DNA of 64,000 bases from Istiophorus platypterus (Eukaryota; Chordata; Actinopteri; Istiophoriformes; Istiophoridae): NCBI GenBank assembly GCA_016859345.1, contig CM029126.1, positions 13,611,527 to 13,675,526 on the forward strand, read 5' to 3'. Of this stretch, positions 27,111 through 39,297 are shown piece by piece. Every line of letters starts with the position of its first letter. The first letter of the stretch is position 1. The notes beneath the pieces were generated by a model. That model made no database searches. It was not told the DNA's origin and saw only the letters and a list, made by a program, of their open reading frames with translations. The translations under genes were made by a program, and so were the position numbers.

Positions 27111-28441
27111 GTCACACCAGCACACACTGGCCACTTAGTGAACCAGCAGAGCAGAGGGAGTAATTACAGTGTAGGACAGGTCACTCAGCCTGCGGTTCAC
27201 CTCAACCCTGAAAACTGAAGCTATTCTGGACCTCTGGGAATTAAGAGGGGCTGCACTGAGAGGCCAACTTCAGTTACAAGGCTAAGAACATTAATTACTC
27301 ATAGGGCAACACAAGAGTGCAGATTAGACTATAATTGGTGGGTTTGCCTACAAACTCCATGAATCAGCAAGAGCTTCTACTTACCCCCATATTAGTGACT
27401 GATTATAAGGATTGGGTTTTTTTCAATCCATTTGCACAGCAAATAACCTCCTGTTCATAAAATTGTGTGTTTTTTGTTTTGCATACATGTCAAAGTAATT
27501 ACGCGCTTTGTAGAGCATGTGAATTTTATGGTCATATAATGGAAATTACGTAGGGAAAGTGAGGAGGGGGTTGGGGACATTCCTGCACGTAGTGCAAACT
27601 GTGACCTAGACTTGGTCTGGATAGTGTGTTTGTAAAGTGTTACTACTCCATTGAACTGTCAGTAATCTCATTCTTGTATGAACTTGTCTTTGAGCAGCTG
27701 ATATTAGATAATCAACGTTCAAAAAATCACTCATACTGTGACAATTTCCTGATCTGAATTTCCTATGTCCTCACATTAACTAGTACTTTTGCTTCTTGCT
27801 TCACTCTGAGTTTTTTTTTAAATCGTGTTTTCATTGCAGTGATTTGGTAAAAACAAAAAAAAACCCAAAATACACTGTTTTGGCAGACCTAAATGAATTT
27901 GGGCAGTGTTTTCCATCATTGCATAATCTTTCACAGATTATCTGCTAGTTTCCCAGAAGAAGGCCTCACTTGGAATAATGCCACAATATTTCTCAGTCCA
28001 ACAAACACACAGATACAGAAAGACTCAGAGTTTTAAAATCAAAACATGACCAAGCACTGACACTTGAGCCGGCCAAGACACAACCCAACCTATGCCACAG
28101 AGTTTCCCTGTGTAGAAAGACTTCACCCTGAGCCCGTCCTAAAATGGGAGGGGATGGGCCAATAGAAAAACTGACTGAAGACTGAAAAACCTGTCAGTCT
28201 AGAGAGAAAGGAGTTAGAAGACCAGACACATGGGCTTGACAATTTTTCCAGAAGCACCCAGAAGAACTGTTACTTTGAAGACTATTATTTTGTTATATCT
28301 GCCTTGAATCTGGACATATTACTCAGTCATATTTCAGTGCAGCTGTCTAACACTGACAGAGTGTTTTGTTCTTTCAAAACCACAGGAGATATCCTCACTG
28401 TTTGTGTCACAGCAGTCACATCGGCTGAAAGACGGAGTAGC

Positions 28442-30444
28442 ATGTTAAAGGAGGTGAAGCCAGAGAGTGTGTCGCTGCATCCTCTGGGCGCGGCAGCTGC
28501 CCCTGAACCAGAACTGTTGTGCATCTTTGGAACGGGAGATTTGGGGCGTTCTCTGGGCCAGCGTCTGCTCCAGTCTGGCTACAGGGTGGTATATGGCAGT
28601 CGCAGACCTCACAGCTGTGGCCCATTGCCACAGGGAACTCAGGTACAACACATTATATGACATTCCAGGTTTTTGTTTTTGGGTTTTTTTGATGTTTTTT
28701 GATGTTGTAAACAGCAGCAATAACTATTTCAGAATATCTGTATTGATAAAATCCCAATAGTCAGTGCTGGAGAAAAAAGAAACAGTTCTTATCAGCTTTT
28801 GAAAGCTGATAGAGCTAAACAAGGTCAATATGTATTTGCATGTGGGTCTGCAGATACTGCTGTGCTGTGTTTGTGTGCTACATTATGGAGCATTTTGTTT
28901 TCATCTTTCATGCAATATGTGCCAAACTAGTGAACTAATTGCTCTGAATGTGCTAAATCAGTTATTATTAAATGTGTTTCCATGTGTAATAGCCATGCAC
29001 GACAATAGAGCTGTGTTTTTGTGTGTTGTGCAGGTGACGAGCCACGCAGCAGCAGCCCAGTCAGCCAGTCTGGTGTTTATTTGTGTTCACAGAGAACATT
29101 ATGACTTCCTGGAAACACTTGCACCACAACTCCAGGGGAAGGTAGCCTGTTGCACAGCCGTGCTTTTGTGTAACATTCCAATTCGTTAATTACTTTTCAT
29201 CGACTCTGCGGATTTTGGGTGACTGTGGCTCAGGAGGGAGAGTGGGTTGTCCTCTAAACGGACTGCTGTGGTTCAATTCCCGGTTCCTCCATACCACGTG
29301 TCGAAGTCTCCTTGGGCAAGATGGCGAACCAAAACTGCCCCTGATATATCGTTTGTGTGTGTATGTGTGTATGTATATGTGTGAGTGTGTGTAAAAAGCG
29401 CTGTAAGTGTGTGTAAAAAGCGCTGTATGTATTGAAAAAAGTTGTAATATGTGTGAATGTAGGAATGTTGATTAATAAGACTAGAAAAGTGCTATATAAG
29501 TGCAGTCCATTTACCATTTATCATTGTTTGGAAGGTGCTGGTGGATGTCAGCAACAACCTCAAGAAGAATCTATATCCAGAGGCCAATGCTGAGTATCTG
29601 CAGAGGTAAGAGGAAACCAGGCAGCAATGTAATTACCTAAAACATTCAGACATGCTATGGAACATGAGGTTTGAATCATGAACGGGTGGAACATGAAGTC
29701 AAAGTATGTGCTTTTTTTGTGCAGGCTGATCCCTGGAGCTCATGTGGTGAAGGCTTTTAACACTTTGTCGGCATGGGCCCTGCAGAATGGACCCTCAGAT
29801 GCCAATAGACAGGTACTTAATGCATCTGTTTCTGATACTCTGTTACCAAGTTCTTAACTCTTACTCAAAATAATTTCTCTTTTTAAGTGTATTTGATATT
29901 TGTTCAAATTTAAAATGTACCAAACTGAATCGTGTGTTGCTATATAGGGATGCATTTAGAATTCTGATGGTGAAAGCAGTGGAGACAGTAGTGGCTAGTT
30001 TAATCTCAAAATTATATATCATTTGGAGATTAAACTAGCCACTACTGTTTGTCCTATTCTTCGTCCTCTGCAGATCTACAAGCATTTGACAGTTCTCTAT
30101 TGTGTTTACACAGTGGGGTGTTGACCAACAAGTTAAAAATAACAGTCCCTTTCAAAAAGGAAAACATTTCAGTCCAAATTATATTATTAACTCATTTGAA
30201 TGTTGATCAAACCAATCCAAGTAAAAGAAGCCAAATCTTAGGAGTCAGCTTCATGTCTTTGCTGTGAATGCCATCTCTGATGTATCCTTGAATCAATTAA
30301 CACCACAATCTCTCTTAGATCTAAGCCTCCCTTAATGTGCTTTGCTCTCTCGCTCTGTACTGCAAAGCTGCAGCATATGTGGGTTTTTCTGTTTAATTTT
30401 GATCTGGTTGTGCAATCCCACAGGATTGTAAAAACACAGGAGAG

Positions 30445-30496
<52 letters not shown>

Positions 30497-32823
30497 GTGG
30501 AGGGAGTATGTTTATATATCGAGGTGTGGTTATGTATTTGGAGCACCATCACCAACACCACATATGTTGACTAAGAATTGTTATTAGTTTTTACCTCCTT
30601 TCTCGGACTAAATTTAGTATTTCATACACAAAGCCACAGTATTTCCAGGTGCTTTTATGTTTATTCCTCTGGGGTCAAAACCATCCTTTCATTATGGTGT
30701 GAACAAATGCATAAATATACTGTACATGCAAAAACATAAAATAATTGAGACTTTTACTACTCAAGCATTTTTAGTACTTTAAAAACTAGGTATGTTTTCG
30801 TGCTCCAGGTGTACCTGTGTGGGGACAGTGCTGAGGCAAAGCAGGCAGTAGCAGGGACAGCCACCAAAATGGGCTTCACTGTTCTGGACAGGGGTTCGCT
30901 GTCTGCAGCCAGAGAGGTGGAGGACTTCCCCCTGCAGCTGTTCCCAGAGTGGAGGCTGCCACTACGCCTGGCCATTGGTCTCACTGCCTCCTTCTTCTTC
31001 TATGTGCTCGTGGGCGATGTCGTCTATGCGTATGTTCAACAAGGGAAAGACATCTCCTTCAGAATCATGGTGTCTCTGGCCAACAAGGTAAGGACTGTAT
31101 TGCAAATCAGCATTAGTTCCTCTTTGAAAGGTAACCTCTAGATATATCCTCTAGAAATAATTTAACCTAAACCAGTGCATGTTATCCTCACAATAATCTC
31201 TTCTGTGTTTTTTCATCTCTCAGGTGTTTCCCATTGTGTCGCTTACCATGTTGTCTCTGTGTTACCTACCTGGTGTCATAGCCGCCTTCCTTCAGCTCTA
31301 CAGAGGGACCAAATACAAGTAAGACATCAAAACAGGAGGGATTGATATCTAGTGCCTGCACACAGGTGCAAAATTTAAAAAATTGAATCATACAATTCAA
31401 AGTATGTTTGTTGCAGGCGTTTCCCTGACTGGCTTGACCGCTGGATGCTGTGCAGGAAACAGTTGGGACTGCTTGCACTTTGCTTCGCCTCTCTACATGT
31501 CCTCTACACCCTCATTATCCCCATAAGGTCTGTTGTATGTGTGCACATCCTCACCCTTCTTCATTCAACTTATCTGGAACATCCTATCAAAGTCTTGTTT
31601 TTAATTTTAACTAAAACGAATACTGTAATATTGGAAGTCATCACAACTCTAACCCCCACTACTGTCAAATGCCAGTTTATTAAGTCCACCACGCTAAAAT
31701 TACTAGCCCTGTATTAAAATCTTCCTTAATGAAGTTTTTAATGTTTAGTTTTTGTTGGAAATGTTTGAGAGAGGTATTTTTTTTCTTTACGTACATTGTG
31801 GATGCTGCAGTTTTTGTTACTGTTGGATTATGCTATCTATTATGCTATATTATATATTATTTTATATAAGATGGAATGCGAGGAGGCCACCAAGTAACGG
31901 GACCTAATCCAACCTTTGTAGGGACAAAGGATGGAATGGCTAACCATTTCCAGTTGAGGTTGGCTAAAGGGGATTCATGGTGCGATCTGTGTGGAAGATC
32001 CTAATAGCTCTGGGATTAGCAGAAAGGGAGAGGAAGACAGCTGCCCACAGGTTGGGGGGGGGGTAGTTGGAAAAGCCTTTTGTTGGCTCTGGAACAGGCA
32101 GGAGGAGTTAACCTGGAAGCCAGAGGAAGATAGGCAGTGACTGGCCATCACTTCTCACCTGCCAACTGGAGGACATCGTGGTTCAGGGTCGAGACATCTG
32201 CAGAGAGTTGGATTCCATCCTACGACATCTTTTCCTGGCCTAAAGCTTCAGTTGTATTAAAATGACTGAAGGTGTTAGGATCTAGATTAAATGTTAAATA
32301 GTAGCTAAGAGGCATTTCGAAAACATATTCTACTGTCATTGATGTAAATGGCGTTGCAAGGATGTTGTTATAGAAATGTGCAAAAAATGCGGCTCAGTAG
32401 AGCAGGTCGTCAACAAACCAGTTTGATCTCTGGCTCCTGCGGTCTGCGTGTCCAAGTTTCTTTGGGCAAAATTCTGAACCTCAGGCTGCTCCCAATGTAT
32501 CATCGATGTGTGAATGTGTGTATGTAGAAAAAAAGAGCTCTATCAGTGGAGATGGTGGTGTATGAATGAATGAATGGTATGTGTGAATGAGTGAATGTGG
32601 CATGTAGTTTAAAAGCACTTTATAGGGGTCGAAAAGAAAAGAAAAGTGCTATAAGTACACTCCATTTACCATTTACAAGAACAAGTGATTGCTGACAGCT
32701 GAAAAGTTATTATTATTATTTGATAAGCTGTAGCTGTAGAATCAGGCAAAGAAATAGGCTATGTTGTTGAAAACATGCTGTTGAAAAAGATGAAAAATTT
32801 TAAAGTCCAACAAAAGATATTGA

Positions 32824-32875
<52 letters not shown>

Positions 32876-34713
32876 AAAAAGAAAGAAAGGGATTTTGATT
32901 GGTAGTTGCTAAGGTTGAGCATGAATGTTCATTCTTGAACTTGAAAACAGTATTTTCAGGAAAAACCTTCACGCATGATAGACATACTAGCTTTTTTTCT
33001 GATTTTCCCTGATGATTTTTCTCTAAATAATCCTTTCATTCTCATTCCCAGGCATTATGTGAGATTCAGAATTTTAGCTTATACTATCTCACAGGTAAGG
33101 CAGCCACACAACTCAAAAATAAATGTTTGTTTTTCCATAAAATGTATTTGTTTATTCATATGTAATCAGATAATTTTAAATATTAGTTATTTGTTTTCAT
33201 CACCACAGAAACTTCTTTCTGCTTTGTTTACTGTCATTTTAAGATAAGGGAGAACATAACATCAGAGTTTGACACCACCAAGGCCTGGCGCACTGACTCT
33301 TACTTCGCGATGGGGATTCTGGGATTTGGTCTGTATCTCCTGTTGGGAATAACCTCTCTCCCCACTGTCAGCAATGCCCTCAGCTGGAGAGAGTTCAGCT
33401 TCATACAGGTGAATACTGGCAAGTGTGTCTGAATCGTATGATATGTGCGTATCTGGATGTATGAGCTTTGGTGTAGTCCGCACATTCACAGTGACAATAA
33501 TGAGGATACCGCACAGCCCAAAAGCATTTAGCTGAATCCCTGCATCCTGTTTACATGGTGAATCACTGGAAGTCAATAACTGAAGGAATGGGACTGTGGT
33601 ATTGGGAGTTATTGTATAGTCATTTCATTTGAGTTGTATTTCGGAAAAAAAAACAAAACAAAAAGAAATAAAAAAATATATAATGACAAAGGTTTGTTTA
33701 TATTCTGATCAAATCTTAAGACTGTTGATCAGCCCAAAAATTAGGAAGGCACATGTGTTTTTACTCTCCATTTAGATTTGCACTTACTTAACACTCACTT
33801 AACAAAATAAAAGGCTTCACACCTTTTGTAGCCAACAGATTTTGGCAATCTTAGTCACAAAGAGGAAACTGGATGGTAGAGAAGGACATCGCTGGTCATT
33901 TTAATGCCTTTTCTGGAGCCAACTTCTAAAAAAATGAATACAAACATGCTCATTGGGAGATTTAATTCAGAACAGCTGATTATCACGTCTCCTCTCTGTG
34001 GCATAGAAAAGCTGCAAATGACAACCAGATTGATGATTCAGTTGACACAGCGATACATGCTCACAATATTAAACAGGGTCACTTGGTATCCACTGAGAAT
34101 GAGCTTGCTTGAGATATTTTAGAGTGCGCTATGACATTTTCGGGGTATTTTCATTATTGTACCTGTTTATGCTGCAGAAGTTACTGGACCTCAAACAAAT
34201 GTGGATACAGGCAGATAAACTGTTTGCTATGATCCTCACATCATGTTCATTAGCAAAGATTCCACCTATGACTGATGAGCACCAACCTTAGCTGCAGGCC
34301 AGATGGAAAATATGGGCCACATGGGCCAGATAGTCGCTTACAAATTCCTGTTGGAATTTGACAGTTGCTTGATAATATTTCCATCATTCCCCTGCTAAAT
34401 CTTTCACTTTTCTTGTTTTTTTCACTCAGGGAAACACATATGTTTAACTTCTTTCTGTCTTTGACCTATCAAAAATGATTTTGGGCTCACTACAGGGAAC
34501 AAACTTATCCATAAATGTAACTGGGTCATGTCAAGCTCATTTTCTCATCCCACACCCCTCCCCTTTACTCCAGCCCAAATTAGAGCAGTGCTTTAAATGT
34601 TAAGTTATTCATCAAATGTAATTTTGGAGGCCATACATTATCCTTGGCCACGGTTTTCAGGTTTTCCTCATGTGCATGGAATTGGTTAATTTATCCGTAA
34701 ATGTATAAGTCTG

Positions 34714-34755
<42 letters not shown>

Positions 34756-35269
34756 TATGCACACTCTGTCCACAAGAGTTGAATAATCTCTGTGCACACA
34801 TGGTAGATGTGTGTGTGTTGGAGTATGTTCACAAGTGCAGGTCAAAAGCCTTTCTCTATAAAGACCGGTTCCTAACATTTCAGCTTACTGAGCCTTTACA
34901 CAGCAATTGAATCCGTGTTTTCAGGGAACATGTAACTATGTGAATCTGTGAATGCACATATACTCATTTAGAGTAAACTTCTGTGTCTTACCTCATTTTT
35001 CTCTCTTCTAGTCCAAGCTGGGCTACCTCACATTGTTCTTCTGTACCTTTCACACCTACCTGTACGGCTGGAATAAATTCCTCAATCCCTCTTACTACAA
35101 ATGGTACACTCCTCCGGCCTACATGCTCAGCCTGGTGTTGCCTTCCGTGGTGATAGTGCTCAAGCTGCTGCTGCTCCTGCCTTGCGTGGACCGCAGCCTC
35201 ACCCGCATTCGACAGGGATGGGAGAGGACTGATCCAGGAGATGACAGCCAAAAATCACTGCTAATGTAG
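28442..35269 (+). CDS. steap4: STEAP4 metalloreductase
   Basis: Ten exons join in frame: 28442-28642, 29034-29141, 29535-29605, 29725-29812, 30809-31087, 31224-31318, 31417-31527, 33052-33094, 33244-33408 and 35012-35269, giving 472 residues (human STEAP4 459). The N-terminal cytosolic F420H2:NADP+ oxidoreductase-like domain has the dinucleotide motif GTGDLG at 30-35 and the HREHYDFL segment. The C-terminal half is the six-helix ferric-reductase domain. Two histidines 93 residues apart, His308 (SLHVLYTL) and His401 (CTFHTYLYG), match the haem ligands of human STEAP4. The family passes electrons from NADPH via FAD and one b-type haem to Fe3+ and Cu2+ at plasma and endosomal membranes. The wording is closer to STEAP4 than to STEAP2 or STEAP3 as I remember them. 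The ATG at 28442 was chosen because it opens a short N-terminus before the Rossmann motif; the frame is open further upstream. Confidence 0.93.
28790..28811. repeat. Short inverted repeat in steap4 intron 1
   Basis: TATCAGCTTT and its reverse complement are separated by two bases. The hairpin is short and may be chance. Confidence 0.6.
29218..29521 (+). mobile_element. tRNA-derived SINE-like repeat, copy 1 (steap4 intron 2)
   Basis: The 5' part resembles a tRNA with an A-box-like TGGCTCAGGAGG and a B-box-like GGTTCAATTCC, the internal RNA polymerase III promoter layout. The middle holds CTTGGGCAAGATG followed by TGTGTGAATG-type sequence. The 3' end is AAGTGCTATATAAGTGCAGTCCATTTACC. A second copy in the same gene at about 32388-32676 shares this order and ending, which is the main support. 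The family name is not assigned. Confidence 0.7.
29985..30048. repeat. Perfect 23-bp-arm hairpin in steap4 intron 4
   Basis: Bases 29985-30007 and 30026-30048 are exact reverse complements separated by an 18-base AT-rich loop. The RNA would fold into an uninterrupted 23-pair stem inside the intron between exons 29725-29812 and 30809-31087. It could be a recent inverted duplication, a small transposon relic or a substrate for RNA processing. Confidence 0.9.
30445..30496. repeat. (TG)n microsatellite in steap4 intron 4
   Basis: An almost pure TG run of about 50 bases. Confidence 0.95.
31860..32260. other. GC-richer stretch in steap4 intron 7, possibly an old repeat
   Basis: Between the AT-rich flanks this stretch has a different composition and no long ORF. 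It looks like a degraded interspersed element, but I cannot assign a family. Confidence 0.3.
32388..32676 (+). mobile_element. tRNA-derived SINE-like repeat, copy 2 (steap4 intron 7)
   Basis: It shares with copy 1 the order GCGGCTCAGTAGAGCAGG, a degraded B-box-like GTTTGATCTC, CTTTGGGCAAAATTC, TGTGAATG units and the 3' end TCCATTTACCATTTA. It is more diverged than copy 1 in the tRNA-like head. It has the same orientation and lies in the intron that the second steap4 copy lacks. Confidence 0.7.
32821..32890. repeat. (GAAA)n microsatellite in steap4 intron 7
   Basis: GAAA tetranucleotide repeats over about 60 bases, giving the artificial Phe/Leu/Ser-rich ORF on the minus strand. Confidence 0.95.
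34717..34757. repeat. (TG)n microsatellite in steap4 intron 9
   Basis: TG dinucleotide run of about 40 bases. Confidence 0.95.
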
Positions 35270-35931
35270 GGATAATACAAATTAAAGACACAAAAACACT
35301 GGTATGCACAGAAAACATAGACACAAGGACACCACAGTTACCTGCCTTCCAAGAGCTCTGTCATCAGGTAATCCTCGGCTTTTGTTTTGGACGTCATAGA
35401 TCCAAGACTATATAATTAAGCCAATTGTTCTGCTATAGTTACTAAGTCAACAGAGAAAACAGTCAGTATTCCTATGTAATCATGTTGGAACTGTTACATT
35501 TTGTAAACACTGAATGTGGCACAGTGACACTGAATATGTTTTTATTATGAGTTATACAAATCCCTTTGCCCTAAATAGAGAACCATTCACAAATTTTAAA
35601 GCAGCTATGCAGACTTTCAAGCAGCTGCCCTTTGTCTTTGAAAGCTTATGTTTCTTTCTCCCCTTGAGTTTATTAACTGTACTATACCCATGCACATTCA
35701 GAACTGTTACAAACTTTAACTCAGATATTGTTAACTATTGTTTCTCTTAACATCGGCAGCGACAGTTTGACCATCTCGGATTTTTATCACTTTGAGTTTC
35801 TCAGCAACTTTTAGCAACAATATGTATTGTGGCTTATTTTTATGGAATTAACATCACATATTTTTCTAAAAAATAACAGATTTATGGTTTTGGTTCTCAA
35901 TGCAGTGTTACTGCTGTGAAATGCTTTTTAA

Positions 35932-35937
35932 AATAAA
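35932..35937 (+). terminator. Poly(A) signal of steap4
   Basis: AATAAA lies about 660 bases downstream of the steap4 stop codon. The surrounding TTTTTAAAATAAACTT has a lookalike at 47880-47893, just before the second copy of a 300-bp duplicated block. Confidence 0.6.
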
Positions 35938-35990
35938 CTTCAATGAGAATGAACAGCTTTGTCTTGTCTCTCTCTCCCTGCCATGTATAT

Positions 35991-36292
35991 CTCATCTTGT
36001 CTGGAAGCTCAGTCAAACTCAGAGAGTTTTTCCCTGCTGAGTTGAGTGTGCTCTGTCTAGTTGTCTCGGTCTGATCCCTCTCCAGGGTTCATCCCTCTGG
36101 CTGATCTGATGCCATTCTCCAGGAAACATTTGCTCTCAGCTGCAGGCTTCTCCCCAGTCAAAACTGAATCTCATCACATCCGTGGAGAGAGGAGTGTACA
36201 GGCTTCTCTGTCAAGATGTCATCTGTAGAGAGGGCATAATATTTTTGTGACTGGACAGATAGACCATTGATGTTGCATTGCAGAAAGTCATT
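35991..36292 (+). repeat. Duplicated block A, copy 1
   Basis: About 300 bases starting CTCATCTTGTCTGGAAGCTC recur with high identity at 47949-48254. The block lies just downstream of the steap4 poly(A) signal and 2.3 kb upstream of the intact pentraxin. It has no coding potential. It may be a pentraxin upstream region or a piece of the steap4-pentraxin spacer. Confidence 0.9.
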
Positions 36293-38607
36293 TTTTTTGT
36301 TCATGAAGAGATTGAAGAACAAAATAAACCTCAGATAACTGGTAGTCGTTAGTGACACATGATCAAGCATTAATCTAAAAATATATATAAGGAGGCACAA
36401 CAAACATGCCTTATGTTCTCACATGCATAGACGCATTTAAAACACAGCGCACACATACAAAAGCGACTTTTACAGTCAACTGAACTATTAAGGATCTCAA
36501 GAATGATTGTGATACAATGAGTAAATCAGAACAAAAGAAACAGCTGCTAAACCGCAAAACATTAAACTGGAAAAGGCTTATGAACAAACAATAATAATAT
36601 GAAGTAGACTGTATGTATAGAATCATACAGTGTTATTACAAGTGTTTTAGGTTTGTAGGTTAGGTTTGTGTAGGAAGAGATTTGGAGTCAGAATTATTCC
36701 ACACATGAGGAGAACAGACCTCTAACTATGCACTAATGTGAATATAGGCATACATTTACACTGTAAGCAAGACTAGGTTCAAACCTTGTATATGGCTGGA
36801 CCACCCTTTATCTGTTTGCCTTTCTCCTACTCTCTGTTCCCAGATACAGTAATTTATTACAGATGAATTTCAAAATTGCTGTTCTCAATTACATGTTTTT
36901 CTGTTTCTGTTGACCGCAGATCAAGTAGGTAATATTGACTGAAATGTTGCCTGTTGAGACCACATGTTTACCACCAGTCACTTCCATCTCCAAACTGCTG
37001 TTCTGCATTGCTAAAATCCTGATTTTATAACCGTGACATTGTCCAACAGAAACACCACATACAAAGTTAAAAAGAATTACTGTGCTGTGGTTTTGGCTAC
37101 ATTTACTTTTAAAATGATCCTTCAAAGGGAAAGTTAGAAGCTCATTCACCCTCTGTGTCAGCCGCTCTGTGGTCAACTGAATGAGAGGTGAGCCTGGAGA
37201 GCCCCGCCCCCACCTTCAGGTAATAATGTTGATCCTTTCCTGCAGAAAGTTGCTATGGTGTGTTGAAAAAGTAATTAGATGTGTTGTTAGATGCTCTTTG
37301 TGCAGAAAAGTCACTAAATGGGTCAGAAAAGTAGCTAAATCTAGCGAGAGGGCTGTTAAGTTGAGCTGTATATGTCAGCTGTCACAATAAGCTCAGGTAC
37401 AATATTCCTCAATATGACCTGAAGGCTCAATTGTATTTCACAGTAATTTTGCGCTGTTATATTTTTTGATCAGAGAGAAGACCATATGACTCCCCTCAGA
37501 CCCATGACAGAAATATCAGAAAACAAAGGGATTTCTGGAGAATTTCAGCCTTAATGCAATGCATGCTGGGAAGTGCATGCAAATAAGATAGCATTGTTTC
37601 GGAATAACTTAAAATTATGTGTTAAGTAAACAATCCATTAGACATTTTGTCACCTGAACTCATGATTATTAGTTCTGTGAGTGATAATAAATCAGTTTGA
37701 ACTTGAAACTGAATAATGTATCTAATTATACTGAGTTAAGAGTGAAAGACTAGTTTAATGAACAAAATTTATTAAGAATTCACCATGCAAAGGTTAAAGC
37801 AATCAATTTTTCTGTATTCCCCAATGAAGGAACACAGGTTAGCAGACCAGGTTGTATTTTAATGACTTTTGTCACAGTGGCTGTGGTTACACATGTAACA
37901 CAGTATTCTTATAACAACTTTCAATCAGCAGTTTTAGGGCCAAAATGAGTACTGATATTGTGCTGGCAATTATCTGAACAAACAGAACCTCAGTTGCATC
38001 AGAAAAACACAAAACAAGCAAAACAAGTAAATACCACCACTCAAAGAGATATGTATTGCAAATGCATTTGTCCTATAGCACTGGCTTTGCACCAGCCCCA
38101 AAAAATAAGACCCATAATGTCTTAAGAAAACAGACAGGGACAGATGGAGTGCCTCCTGAGAGTGTTGAGAGCCTGATATCAATCACATACATTTGCAAGA
38201 CTGAACAATGACTATTTCGACATGAGGATAAATCAGTTGTTTCAAAAGAAAGCACTCTGTGTGGAAAAAACATATGCTACAGGAATCTGAAACCATAAAA
38301 TATGGAAGTAGTTAAAGGAAGTAAAAACTGACGCACAAACAGAAATGGAGAAGTGTTGAGTGTAAAAAACTCAATACTAATCTCTGCCACACATAGAATC
38401 CTGATATACTTTGAGTTAAGATCTACACATGCCAAAGCACAAAATGGAGGAATCTAAAGTAATTGCAATTCTTTTTTTTTTATTTTAACCTTTTCCACAT
38501 GTATTGTATACGCTATGCAACAATTTGGATAGCAACTCAAAAGAACTGGATTAACTGGATCAAATCTAAATGTTTTTACATGGCATTTTTTTTTATCTCT
38601 TTATCAG
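36293..38607. other. Upstream flank of the pentraxin gene
   Basis: AT-rich, no recognisable gene. The promoter of the pentraxin should lie near the 3' end of this stretch, but no convincing TATA box or acute-phase element was pinned down by eye. Confidence 0.4.
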
Positions 38608-39264
38608 ATGACGGTTTTGCTTGTGCTGGTGATGCTGACAGGATGTGCTGCAAGTCCCAAAGGTAAAATAAATGTAACAGAGGGAATTCCAAAAATGACA
38701 CATGTATAGTTGCATCTGAAAAACTTTATAGAAAATTTGTTGCCCTTTTGTATTTACTTATAAATTGATTCTACTCAACTGTTATGCAGTTGCCTACTCA
38801 TCTGAGAGAAAATTCTTAATTTAATAGGATGAAAAAAACATGGGATTTTGTTATTTGCAGTTCTTGTCAAAAGTTGTCAGATGTGTTTACCTAAATTAGC
38901 AATTCACAATCACCAATTAGAATGAAATAACTAATTCTTTATAGCTAAATGTGAGTCTGGTGATTCATGGACAACGACTGAGTGACTTGACGAAATACTG
39001 GTGCTCAAGAACTAATTCCACTATTTTCACATAAATCTAACTGAGCCGTGCAAAACAAATAGGTACTGGACAAAACTATAAGCAAACAAAAATCCCAAGT
39101 GGAGAGTCAAAAGCCGTTTATTAACCATAGTATGATCTTTTGTATAAGATTTGACAAGATAAGATTTGTTGTCCATAACTTGGTAAATGCTTCCTTCCTC
39201 AGCAATCAGTTTCCGTCAGTTTTCTCATAAATTTTGAGTGATGTGATAGACACATAACAATGAC

Positions 39265-39297
<33 letters not shown>

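Larger units (their letters stand above)
12677..28441. other. Gene-free 15.8-kb interval with microsatellites
   Basis: No exon with recognisable protein similarity or a credible splice series was found on either strand. ORFs here are short or arise from CA/TG repeats. The interval includes the 5' flanks of glipr2 and steap4. Several AT-rich stretches hold TAAT/ATTA cores spaced between microsatellites (about 21.83-21.97, 22.83-22.94, 26.0-26.3, 26.9-27.0 and 27.15-27.35 kb), a look often seen in conserved non-coding elements. I cannot test conservation from one sequence. Confidence 0.5.
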
